Source of the DNA: an uncultured Chloroflexota bacterium
GTDB taxonomy: Bacteria > Chloroflexota > Anaerolineae > Aggregatilineales > Phototrophicaceae
Assembly: GCA_937974245.1 (NCBI GenBank)
Contig: CALJKV010000043.1
Coordinates: forward strand, 1-40,754
Direction of reading: 5' to 3'
DNA: 40,754 nt
The notes under the pieces were generated by a model. It saw only the letters and a list, made by a program, of their open reading frames with translations. It did no database searches and was not told the origin of the DNA. Shown here piece by piece: positions 15,582 through 22,367 of this stretch (position 1 is the stretch's first letter; each line of letters opens with the position of its first letter). A program made the position numbers and the translations under genes.

Positions 15582-16613
15582 GTGAAAGTTCTAATCGCGG
15601 ACGATAACAGCAACAGTCGCCAACTTTTGAAGGATATTATTGAGAGCGTGGGTCACGAAACAGTCACGGCAGTGGACGGCCCTTCGGCGGTGGAGACAGC
15701 CCAGCAGCACATGCCAGACCTCATGATTCTGGATGTGAATATGCCGGGCAAGAATGGCTTTGAAGTCTGTGCGCTTCTCAAAGGGGATGCCGCAACGGCC
15801 CAGATTCCGATCCTGATGCTGACGGCGCTGGGCGACATTGAAAACCGCGTCACCGGGCTGGGGGCGGGCGCGGATGATTACCTTACCAAGCCGTTTAGCC
15901 CGCGCGAATTAGTCGCCAGGGTGAACGCCCGACTGCGTGCCAAAGCTGAATCCGATGGGCTGCGCGAGACGAAAGAAATGCTGCGCCACACCTTTGAGCG
16001 TTTCGTCGCGCCATCGGTCGTGGAGCGACTGCTGCAAGACCCGAACCAGGTTAAGCTCGGCGGGCAGTTCCAGGATATCACCGTGCTGTTTGCCGACTTA
16101 CAAGGCTTCACGCCCATGTCTGAGTATGCGCCCCCGGAAACCCTGTTGGGTGTTTTGAATGCTTACCATGCCCTGATCGTCAAGTATATCCAGGAAAACA
16201 AGGGAACTGTAGATAAATTCATCGGGGATGGCGTCATGGCACTCTACAACACCCCGGTTTTTCAGGCGAATCACCCGCTGTTAGCTGTCCGTACCGCTAT
16301 CGGTATCCGTGACGCGCTGCCGGGCTTCCACGAACAATTCGAGCCAGCGTACCGGCTGAATATCAATTTTGGCATCCATTCCGGCATGGCGGTGGTCGGC
16401 AATGTCGGCACACAGGAAATCATGGATTTCACGGCAGTGGGCGACACAGTAAACCTGGCATCGCGCTTGCAGCAGCTCAGCACCAACGGGCAAATCCTCA
16501 TCAGCAGCGCATTATATGACCGGATACGCGATCATATCCGCGTGACTGCGATTGGCTCACAGAAGATCCGTGGGCGGCAGGAACAGGTGATGGTCTATGA
16601 GGTTCTGGAATAA
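15582..16613 (+). CDS. Receiver domain - class III adenylate cyclase
   Basis: A 343-residue protein with an N-terminal receiver (1-120; Asp51 in LILDVNMPG, Thr81 and Lys103 in YLTKPF) and a C-terminal class III nucleotide cyclase domain (about 160-343). The cyclase keeps both metal-binding Asp (Asp172 in FADLQGFT and Asp216 in GDGVMALY), adenine-selecting Lys212 and Thr284 in FTAVGD, and the transition-state residues Asn291 and Arg295 in NLASR. Lys plus Thr is the signature of class IIIb adenylate cyclases. It should be active and controlled by phosphorylation. The start is GTG at 15582 with GGGG upstream. Confidence 0.93.
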   Translation: MKVLIADDNSNSRQLLKDIIESVGHETVTAVDGPSAVETAQQHMPDLMILDVNMPGKNGFEVCALLKGDAATAQIPILMLTALGDIENRVTGLGAGADDYLTKPFSPRELVARVNARLRAKAESDGLRETKEMLRHTFERFVAPSVVERLLQDPNQVKLGGQFQDITVLFADLQGFTPMSEYAPPETLLGVLNAYHALIVKYIQENKGTVDKFIGDGVMALYNTPVFQANHPLLAVRTAIGIRDALPGFHEQFEPAYRLNINFGIHSGMAVVGNVGTQEIMDFTAVGDTVNLASRLQQLSTNGQILISSALYDRIRDHIRVTAIGSQKIRGRQEQVMVYEVLE

Positions 16614-16616
16614 CCT

Positions 16617-17402
16617 ATGGAATCCAAAGACGCAGCAACCACGCCGCAGCCCAGCCAGTATGCGCTCAGTGACATCAAGCCGGAAATCCTCGAATCCGTC
16701 ATGCTGCTGTTAGGCCATGACCTCCGCAGCCCGATGACCATTGTCATCAGTGCAATGGAGTTGCTGATTTCACTGTATGAAGACGACCCGAATTTGATCG
16801 GCACGGTAGACATCCTGCGGGGTGTGCTGCACGCCGCCAATCGTGAGATTCGCCTCGTCAACGACCTGCTTGACCTGCGGCGGTTAGAACTCAACACCTA
16901 CGCACCCAACACCAAAGATACCGACATGGTTTCCCTGCTGCGCAATGTGCTGGACACCGAGTCCTATGCGCTGGCAACCAAAAAACTGAAAGTTGAGACA
17001 ACTCTGCCGCAAGACACGCTGCTGCACGCCAAAATAGATCCGGAACTTGTCGAACGGATGCTGCGGGCAATTCTCGATAATGCCCTGAAATTCACGACCC
17101 GTGATGACACCCTCCGTGTGAGTATTCAGCCCGAAGATGATAAGATTGTGATTCGTTTTGAAGATACCGGGCGCATGGTGCAGTCGCGTTTTGGCGATTC
17201 ACTCTTGAAGCAGCCTCCTCAATGGGAGGAGCGGCAGGCCGGCACCCGTACCAGCGTGGGAATGGGGATGCCCTTTACCTACCGGGCGGCGCTGGCGCAG
17301 GGTGGCAGTTTCTCGGTGAGTTCGGATATGAAGACCGGCTGGACAACCTTCAAACTGGCGTTCCCGGCAATCAAAACGTCCGCAGCCGGAATTAACCAAT
17401 AG
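16617..17402 (+). CDS. Small soluble histidine kinase with unusual ATP-binding domain
   Basis: A 261-residue kinase without membrane segment or sensor domain. The dimerisation/phosphoacceptor region contains GHDLRSPM with His34, followed by RLVNDLLDLRRLE. The N box AILDNALKFT is intact, but the G1 box reads EDTGRMV instead of DxGxG and the G2 region is GMGMPFTY. ATP binding may be altered, so it may work as a weak kinase or phosphatase. The ATG is three bases after the cyclase stop, indicating coupled translation. It is the obvious partner for the two receiver proteins upstream. Confidence 0.88.
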   Translation: MESKDAATTPQPSQYALSDIKPEILESVMLLLGHDLRSPMTIVISAMELLISLYEDDPNLIGTVDILRGVLHAANREIRLVNDLLDLRRLELNTYAPNTKDTDMVSLLRNVLDTESYALATKKLKVETTLPQDTLLHAKIDPELVERMLRAILDNALKFTTRDDTLRVSIQPEDDKIVIRFEDTGRMVQSRFGDSLLKQPPQWEERQAGTRTSVGMGMPFTYRAALAQGGSFSVSSDMKTGWTTFKLAFPAIKTSAAGINQ

Positions 17403-17421
17403 CCACCTGCCAAAAATCCGG

Positions 17422-17427
17422 TACAAT
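17422..17427 (+). promoter_or_regulatory. -10 candidate of aldehyde dehydrogenase gene
   Basis: TACAAT, 45 bp before the ATG at 17472; no TG extension and no clear -35. Confidence 0.35.
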
Positions 17428-17471
17428 TTAGTCACACTTTCCGATCCACCAGGAACAGGTTTATTGATCCC

Positions 17472-18935
17472 ATGACTGATTCACAACCGATAGACGACGC
17501 CCGTATTCACAATATTATCCAGAATGTGATGCGCGAAATCGGCGATGCCGATATTCCTTACGATTCAGCGGCACGACCGGCACGCCCCGTCCTACCAACT
17601 GCGGGGCCAGGTGACGGCCTCTTCTCCGACCCGGACAGCGCGGCAGCCGCAGCGACGGCGGCCTTTGAACAACTGCACGATATGCCGCTGGAAGTCCGGC
17701 GGCACGTGATCGCGGCGATGCGAACGACAGCGCGGGAGCACGCCCAGGTCCTGGGGCATTTCGCCGCTGAAGAAACCGGCATGGGGCGGGCGGAAGACAA
17801 AGTACAGAAGAACATCCTGGTCGCCAATAAGACCCCCGGCCCGGAATTCCTGAATACCGAAGCCTGGACGGGCGATGATGGCCTGACATTAACTGAGTAC
17901 GCCCCATACGGGGTGATCGCTTCGATTACGCCCAGCACCAATCCAACCAGCACCGTCATCAACAACAGTATCAGCATGGTGAGCGCCGGGAATGCAGTCG
18001 TCTTCAACGCGCATCCTTCTGCCCAACAGTGCAGCGCCTACACGATCCAATTGCTCAACCGGGCGATTCAGAGCGCGGGCGGTCCGCCCAATCTGCTGAC
18101 ATGCGTGGTCGAGCCGACAATACAATCGGCGCAGGCCCTGATGACACACAAACAGGTGCGCCTGCTGGCCGTCACGGGCGGTATCGGTGTGGTGCGCCAG
18201 GCGATGCAGAGCGGCAAACGTGCGGTCTGCGCCGGGCCGGGTAATCCCCCGGCAGTGGTGGATGAAACCGCCGATCTGGAACAGGCCGGGCGCGATGTGG
18301 TACGCGGCGGGAGCTTCGATAACAATCTGGTGTGTGTCACGGAGAAAACAACGATTGTGGTTGCTTCGGTGCTGGACGGCCTGGTGGAGTCCATGACGCG
18401 GCACGGCGGCTACCTGATTACTTCGTGGCAGCTTAAACGCCTGATGAAGTCCATTTTTGAGGAAGATCGCGGCCCCGGCAAACCGGGCGTGATGAACAAG
18501 GCCTTTATCGGCCAGAACGCCAGCGTACTGCTCAAGGAAATCGGCATTAACGTCGGGAGTGAAGTCCGCCAGATCGTCGCGGTAGTCGAGCCGGATCACC
18601 AGTTGGTGTGGTCGGAGCAGATGATGCCGATTATGCCGGTAGTGCCCATGCCGGATGTTTACAGTGCGATTGACCTCGCCGTTGAATCAGAGCACGGTTT
18701 CCGCCATACCGCCGTGATGCACAGCAAGCATGTAGACCACATGACACACATGGCGCGGGCGATAGACTGTTCGATTTTCGTGAAGAACGGCCCCAGCATC
18801 GCCGGGTTGGGCGCAAATGGCGAGGGCTTCACCTCGTTCACGATTGCCAGCCCGACGGGCGAAGGCATGACGACCTGCCGTAGCTTTAGCCGCCTGCGCC
18901 GCTGCACGTTGAAAGACGGTTTCCGCATCGTGTAA
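17472..18935 (+). CDS. CoA-acylating aldehyde dehydrogenase, EutE/PduP-like
   Basis: A 487-residue enzyme of the CoA-dependent aldehyde dehydrogenase family that converts acetaldehyde or propionaldehyde to the acyl-CoA with NAD. The NAD-binding SITPSTNPTSTVINN (151-165), TGGIGVVRQAM (235-245) and the nucleophile Cys288 in FDNNLVCVTEK are those of EutE/PduP, and length is close to theirs. Residues 8-23 (DDARIHNIIQNVMREI) form an amphipathic helix followed by a Pro/Ala-rich linker (24-48), as in the encapsulation peptide that sends PduP into bacterial microcompartments. No shell gene is adjacent; two EutN-type vertex genes lie at 38.8-39.5 kb. The gene appears monocistronic and ends before a hairpin at 18997. 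Confidence 0.92.
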   Translation: MTDSQPIDDARIHNIIQNVMREIGDADIPYDSAARPARPVLPTAGPGDGLFSDPDSAAAAATAAFEQLHDMPLEVRRHVIAAMRTTAREHAQVLGHFAAEETGMGRAEDKVQKNILVANKTPGPEFLNTEAWTGDDGLTLTEYAPYGVIASITPSTNPTSTVINNSISMVSAGNAVVFNAHPSAQQCSAYTIQLLNRAIQSAGGPPNLLTCVVEPTIQSAQALMTHKQVRLLAVTGGIGVVRQAMQSGKRAVCAGPGNPPAVVDETADLEQAGRDVVRGGSFDNNLVCVTEKTTIVVASVLDGLVESMTRHGGYLITSWQLKRLMKSIFEEDRGPGKPGVMNKAFIGQNASVLLKEIGINVGSEVRQIVAVVEPDHQLVWSEQMMPIMPVVPMPDVYSAIDLAVESEHGFRHTAVMHSKHVDHMTHMARAIDCSIFVKNGPSIAGLGANGEGFTSFTIASPTGEGMTTCRSFSRLRRCTLKDGFRIV

Positions 18936-18951
18936 CTGGTAGCTAGTGGCT

Positions 18952-18978
18952 GCTTACCGCTGGCTGTTGGCGGTCAAT
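18952..18978 (+). repeat. Degenerate heptamer tract
   Basis: GTGGCTG, CTTACCG, CTGGCTG and TTGGCGG follow in 7-base steps, matching the (C/T)TGGCNN unit of the tandem repeat at 19250-19305, which is in the opposite orientation. It lies just after the aldehyde dehydrogenase stop. Confidence 0.5.
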
Positions 18979-18996
18979 GCATAACAGCCATCCCAC

Positions 18997-19043
18997 CCGA
19001 ATCAAAAACCGCGCCTCACACCGAGACGCGGTTTGTTTTCTTG
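18997..19043. terminator. Bidirectional hairpin terminator
   Basis: AACCGCGCCTC (19007-19017) pairs with GAGACGCGGTT (19023-19033) over 11 bp with one G-T pair and a 5-base loop. Rightward it is followed by TGTTTTC, leftward by TTTTTGATTCGG. It serves the aldehyde dehydrogenase gene and the leftward small gene whose stop lies within it. Confidence 0.8.
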
Positions 19044-19371
19044 TGCTCAGAAGATGTCATGCGCCGGTAGAGATAAACTGCTCCTAATCCTAACAGCACT
19101 CCGCCGATCAGGGTACTGTCGTACCAGACCAGCGCCTTAAGATAGATTACCTGAAACAGTATCAATCCGGCTGACCACCGTGCCACTGGCATCCGGGTCG
19201 TGAACAACGCGTACGTCAGGAACAGCGCATGGCCGGAGATGATGGGCAGTAGCCAGTAGCCAGCGGCCAACAGCCAACGGCCAGTAGCCAGCGGCCAGTC
19301 GCCAGCAGCAGCGTAAGCACCCCGGCGACCAGTAAAATCACCCACCCGCGAAACCAGATTGTCGGCTTCAT
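19016..19371 (-). pseudogene. Frameshifted small membrane protein with 7-bp repeat expansion
   Basis: The natural start appears to be the ATG at 19371: MKPTIWFRGWVILLVAGVLT, a good first membrane helix. After the heptamer tract this frame runs out within about 30 codons. The following part that looks like real protein (PIISGHALFLTYALFTTRMP, then ALVWYDSTLIGGVLLGLGAVYLYRR, down to the stop at 19016) is in another frame, and continues open to 19405 only with an improbable N-terminus. A gain or loss of repeat units of 7 bp between the two parts would explain this. The intact version would be a membrane protein of about 120 residues with three to four helices. The family is not recognised. It could be a decayed gene or a switchable one. 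Confidence 0.6.
19250..19305 (-). repeat. Heptanucleotide tandem repeat, eight units
   Basis: On the minus strand the unit is (C/T)TGGC followed by two variable bases (TA, CG, TG or GA); eight contiguous 7-base units with a ninth imperfect one to the left (19243-19249). The tract lies inside the small membrane-protein gene, and because 7 is not a multiple of 3 every unit change shifts the frame. Confidence 0.85.
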
Positions 19372-19398
19372 GGTCAGCGCAAACCCGCCCGGATATCG

Positions 19399-19428
19399 TT
19401 GTCAAAAGAAACGCAAGTAGTGTACCAT
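19399..19428 (+). promoter_or_regulatory. Promoter candidate of protease pair
   Basis: TTGTCA (19399-19404) and TACCAT (19423-19428) with an 18-base spacer, about 58 bp before the ATG at 19486. Confidence 0.45.
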
Positions 19429-19485
19429 CAAAAGTACAGGGTTTAAGTCACCTGGGGTAAGAAAATGAGGGCAAGGAGTGTAAAG

Positions 19486-19698
19486 ATGATTTCAAACGAA
19501 CTTCTTGAAAAACTCCACCAACTAAACCGGGCAGATAAATTGCAGGTGATTCAGATACTGGCCGGAGAACTAGCCGCCGAAGAGGCTGCATTCTTCACAT
19601 CCGGCGCGACTTATGAAGTCTGGTCACCCTACGACGCTCCGGAAGCTGCTGAAACGTTGCTCAAGATGTTAGAGGAAGATCAATCGCAAAATGGCTAA
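19486..19698 (+). CDS. Small acidic protein upstream of retropepsin-like protease
   Basis: A 70-residue acidic protein starting MISNELLEKLHQLNRADKLQ. Two helices (about 3-32) resemble the N-terminal part of short prokaryotic addiction-module partner proteins; the second half contains YEVWSPYDAPEAAE. ATG at 19486 has AAGGAG seven bases upstream; another ATG at 19465 has no site. The stop overlaps the start of the protease gene by 8 bp, so the two are translationally coupled. It may bind, inhibit or be the substrate of the protease; this is inference from the arrangement. Confidence 0.72.
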   Translation: MISNELLEKLHQLNRADKLQVIQILAGELAAEEAAFFTSGATYEVWSPYDAPEAAETLLKMLEEDQSQNG

Positions 19699-20107
19699 CC
19701 GTCGGCATTTTCCCTATATCGCTGTTCCCGGAACTCAGGAAACAGCCTTACGTCCATTGCTCTCGCTCGCCTTGGAATTTCGTGGACGTAAACACGCCGC
19801 CTACGGGTTACTTGATACTGGCGCGGATGTCAACGTGTTGCCTTACACACTGGGGTTAGAATTAGGATGTATGTGGGAAGAACAGCCAACAGCAGTTCAA
19901 TTATCCGGGAATCTGGCAAACTATGAAGCACGCGGCATCATACTGCAAGCTATAGTTGATGCTTTTTCGCCGGTTAAGCTTGTTTTTGCCTGGACTCGTG
20001 CGGAAAACGTGCCGCTCATTCTCGGTCAGGTCAATTTTTTCCTAGAATTTGATGCCTGTTTCTTCCGATCACGTTCTGGCTTTGAAATCGGGCCAAAAGG
20101 CGGTTGA
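19691..20107 (+). CDS. Retropepsin-like aspartic protease, stand-alone
   Basis: A 138-residue protein with a single retropepsin fold: LLDTGADVNVLP (40-51) carries the catalytic DTG motif at Asp42, and the hydrophobic IILQAIVDAF flap-side strand and VPLILGQVNFFLEF (ending strand with ILG) occupy the usual places. Retropepsins act as homodimers, each chain giving one Asp, which fits the length. There is no signal peptide or membrane anchor, so it would be cytoplasmic. The natural substrate is unknown. It overlaps the small gene upstream by 8 bp, so the pair is one unit. Confidence 0.82.
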   Translation: MANRRHFPYIAVPGTQETALRPLLSLALEFRGRKHAAYGLLDTGADVNVLPYTLGLELGCMWEEQPTAVQLSGNLANYEARGIILQAIVDAFSPVKLVFAWTRAENVPLILGQVNFFLEFDACFFRSRSGFEIGPKGG

Positions 20108-20128
20108 TAGACCACAAAATTGTACCGT

Positions 20129-20150
20129 TCGAATCAAAAACCGCGCCGCG
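20129..20150 (+). repeat. Half copy of the terminator cassette
   Basis: TCGAATCAAAAACCGCGCC is identical over 18 of its bases to the left half of the hairpins at 18997 and 20782, but the right arm is missing. It lies 22 bp after the protease stop. It looks like the remains of a terminator. Confidence 0.55.
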
Positions 20151-20348
20151 CAAGATGAGAATCCCACCAGCGAAACCGGAATGCAGACATCTTTAGACAA
20201 GAACCCGTCTTTTAATCATACGCATCGCTCTTATATACCCTGTCAGATGATAGCACGAATCGGAAACGTACCTGTAGAAAATACGAACTATGCAGAATTT
20301 TTGTTCTATTCTAGAATGCCATTTATCGTTGAATAGTCGAGGGCAAGA

Positions 20349-20741
20349 ATGATGTCAAAAGCTAAAATCACCGCCAGTGCGTCGATTTTGCTGGTGAAGG
20401 ATGTCATCCAGTCAGCGGCCTACTTTGCCACTAAACTGGGATTTACCGATCAGACGCTGTACGGTGAACCGACCAACTTTGCGATCATCCGTCGGGACGG
20501 CATCACGGTCATGCTGGCACAGGCCGATGCTTCAAAACCACTGGTTCCGCATTGGAAAATCGTGGAGAAGATGTGGAATATCTATTTCTGGGTGGATGAT
20601 GTTGCAGCCATTTACGCGGAATTTCAGGCCAGCGGCGCGATCATTGATTATACACTCTACACGACGCCCTGGGGCACACGAGAATTTGGTGTGCGCGATT
20701 TAGATGATCATGACATCGCGTTCGGGCAGATTATCCGCTGA
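20349..20741 (+). CDS. Glyoxalase/bleomycin resistance (VOC) family protein
   Basis: A 130-residue VOC superfamily protein with the two expected beta-alpha-beta-beta-beta units: SASILLVKDVIQSAAYFATKLGF in the first half and NIYFWVDDVAAIYAEFQASG then WGTREFGVRDLDDHDIAFGQ in the second, where Glu and the DLDDHDI loop correspond to the usual ..EF.v.DPdGN.i.f. end. Members are metal-dependent enzymes or antibiotic-binding proteins; the ligand here is unknown. Start ATG at 20349, or the ATG at 20352, which is better spaced from GAGGG. Confidence 0.88.
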   Translation: MMSKAKITASASILLVKDVIQSAAYFATKLGFTDQTLYGEPTNFAIIRRDGITVMLAQADASKPLVPHWKIVEKMWNIYFWVDDVAAIYAEFQASGAIIDYTLYTTPWGTREFGVRDLDDHDIAFGQIIR

Positions 20742-20781
20742 TGCTGTGGTAACGACTCGGAGAGGCTCAAGGTGGCTACCC

Positions 20782-20827
20782 CCGAATCAAAAACCGCGCC
20801 TCACATCGAGACGCGGTTCGTTTTCTG
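20782..20827. terminator. Bidirectional terminator ending nuo operon and VOC gene
   Basis: AACCGCGCCTC (20792-20802) and GAGACGCGGTT (20808-20818) form an 11-bp stem with one G-T pair around ACATC. Rightward it is followed by CGTTTTC, leftward by TTTTTGATTCGG. It lies between the convergent stops of the VOC gene and nuoN and is a near copy of the hairpin at 18997. Confidence 0.85.
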
Positions 20828-20843
20828 TAGCTAGTAAAGGGAC

Positions 20844-22358
20844 TTACCGTACAAACATCTCCACCGCCAGCACCACCGTATCGCTCAGGTTGGTGGCAAT
20901 CCAGGGGAAGATACCCATCAGCAGCGTCCCGGCGAAGGCCACGTAAATCGCCCAGTTGACATACCGGGTCGCACCGGCAGCCGGGTCGCCCTCGCCGTCC
21001 TTGAGGTACATATTCACGATGATGCGCACATAGTAGAATGCGCTGATGACGCTCGTCAGCACACCGATGATCGCTAACGGCACCAGGCCGGCATCCAGCG
21101 CCGACTTGAAGACGAACCACTTGCCGATAAAGCCGCCTGTCAGCGGGATACCCGTCAGGCTCAGCATGAACACAGCCATCATCGCCGCCAACGCCGGTTT
21201 GCTCTTTGCCAGCCCGATAAAATTATCCACGCCGGTATCGCTGCCATCATCTTTTTCAATGGCAAGCGCGATACCGAACGCGCCCAGGTTGGTGAACATA
21301 TAGGCCATCAGGTAGAGCAGGGCGGCACGAGTCGCTTCGTTAGCGACCCCGGCAGTCCCGGCGGCGGCCACCGCCATCATGATATACCCGGCATGGGCGA
21401 TAGACGAATAGGCCAGCATCCGTTTAACGTTGGTCTGGGCAATCGCCACGATGTTGCCCAGGATGAGCGTCGCGGCAGCCACCAGCCAGAATGTCTGCTG
21501 CCAGGCGGCGGCAGTCTGGCCGTCCTTGAGTACAAACACCGGCAACGCCACCACCATAATCCGCAGCAGCCCGGCAAAACCGCCCGCCTTCGCGCCCACG
21601 CTCATAAAGGCCGTGACCGGAGTCGGCGCACCTTCATACACATCCGGCGTCCACATGTGGAAGGGCACAACCGCCACCTTGAAGCCCAGGCCGACTAAGA
21701 TCAGGCCTGTCCCCATCAGCAGCAGGAACATCTGCGAACCGCCAGCGGCTACAATCCCGTTGACCGCCGCGAAGATTTCCGGCAGGTTGGTTGTCCCGGT
21801 AGCGCCGTACACCAGCGCCGCGCCATAGACGAAGAACGCCCCGGCGAACGCGCCCAGGATGAAATACTTCATACCGCTCTCTTCCGACTTCAGGTCGGGA
21901 GCGCGGAAGGTCGCCATGATGTACAGCGGGATGCTCAACAGTTCCAGCGCGATAAACACCACAATCAGGTCATTGGCGCTGCTCATGAACATCATACCGG
22001 CGGCGCTCAGGAGCAGCAGCACGTAATACTCGCCGCGTTCAATCTTCGCCCGTTTGAGGTAATCCAGGCTCAACAGCACGCCCAGGAAAGCGGTAATCAG
22101 AATAACGATGTTCAGGAAACCGGTGAACTGGTCAGCGGCGAACGTCCCCAGGAAAGCCGTGCCGGACTCATTGAACCCGGCCAGGTTCAGCACGAAGCTC
22201 ACGGCGATACCGGCCATTGCCAGCCAGGCCGTAATCTCCTTACGTTCCCTGGGAACAAACAGGTCTAGCAACAGCAGGATGCACGCCCCCAGCGCGAGGC
22301 TAAGTGCGGGAAGCGTCAGCCCCAGGTTGAGGTCGGCGATAGTCGGTACTTGAAACAT
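20844..22358 (-). CDS. nuoN: NADH-quinone oxidoreductase subunit N
   Basis: Antiporter-like membrane subunit of complex I, 504 residues with about 14 membrane helices. The family blocks are in place: ELLSIPLYIMATFRAPD in the first half with its conserved Glu, KVAVVPFHMWTPDVYEGAPTPVTAFMSV with the channel Lys, and NVKRMLAYSSIAHAGYIMM. Last gene of the nuo operon; nuoM ends 9 bp upstream of its start, and a terminator follows at 20782. ATG at 22358. Confidence 0.95.
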   Translation of the reverse strand: MFQVPTIADLNLGLTLPALSLALGACILLLLDLFVPRERKEITAWLAMAGIAVSFVLNLAGFNESGTAFLGTFAADQFTGFLNIVILITAFLGVLLSLDYLKRAKIERGEYYVLLLLSAAGMMFMSSANDLIVVFIALELLSIPLYIMATFRAPDLKSEESGMKYFILGAFAGAFFVYGAALVYGATGTTNLPEIFAAVNGIVAAGGSQMFLLLMGTGLILVGLGFKVAVVPFHMWTPDVYEGAPTPVTAFMSVGAKAGGFAGLLRIMVVALPVFVLKDGQTAAAWQQTFWLVAAATLILGNIVAIAQTNVKRMLAYSSIAHAGYIMMAVAAAGTAGVANEATRAALLYLMAYMFTNLGAFGIALAIEKDDGSDTGVDNFIGLAKSKPALAAMMAVFMLSLTGIPLTGGFIGKWFVFKSALDAGLVPLAIIGVLTSVISAFYYVRIIVNMYLKDGEGDPAAGATRYVNWAIYVAFAGTLLMGIFPWIATNLSDTVVLAVEMFVR

Positions 22359-22367
22359 CGTTCCCCC

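Noticed and set aside
19250..19305. CRISPR-like array
   Set aside because: Repeat units are 7 bp with no spacers; it is a simple tandem repeat.
19016..19405. Intact 129-residue membrane protein in a single frame from 19405
   Set aside because: The first 35 residues are unlike any N-terminus, and a good start with a membrane helix lies in another frame at 19371, so a frameshift is the better reading.
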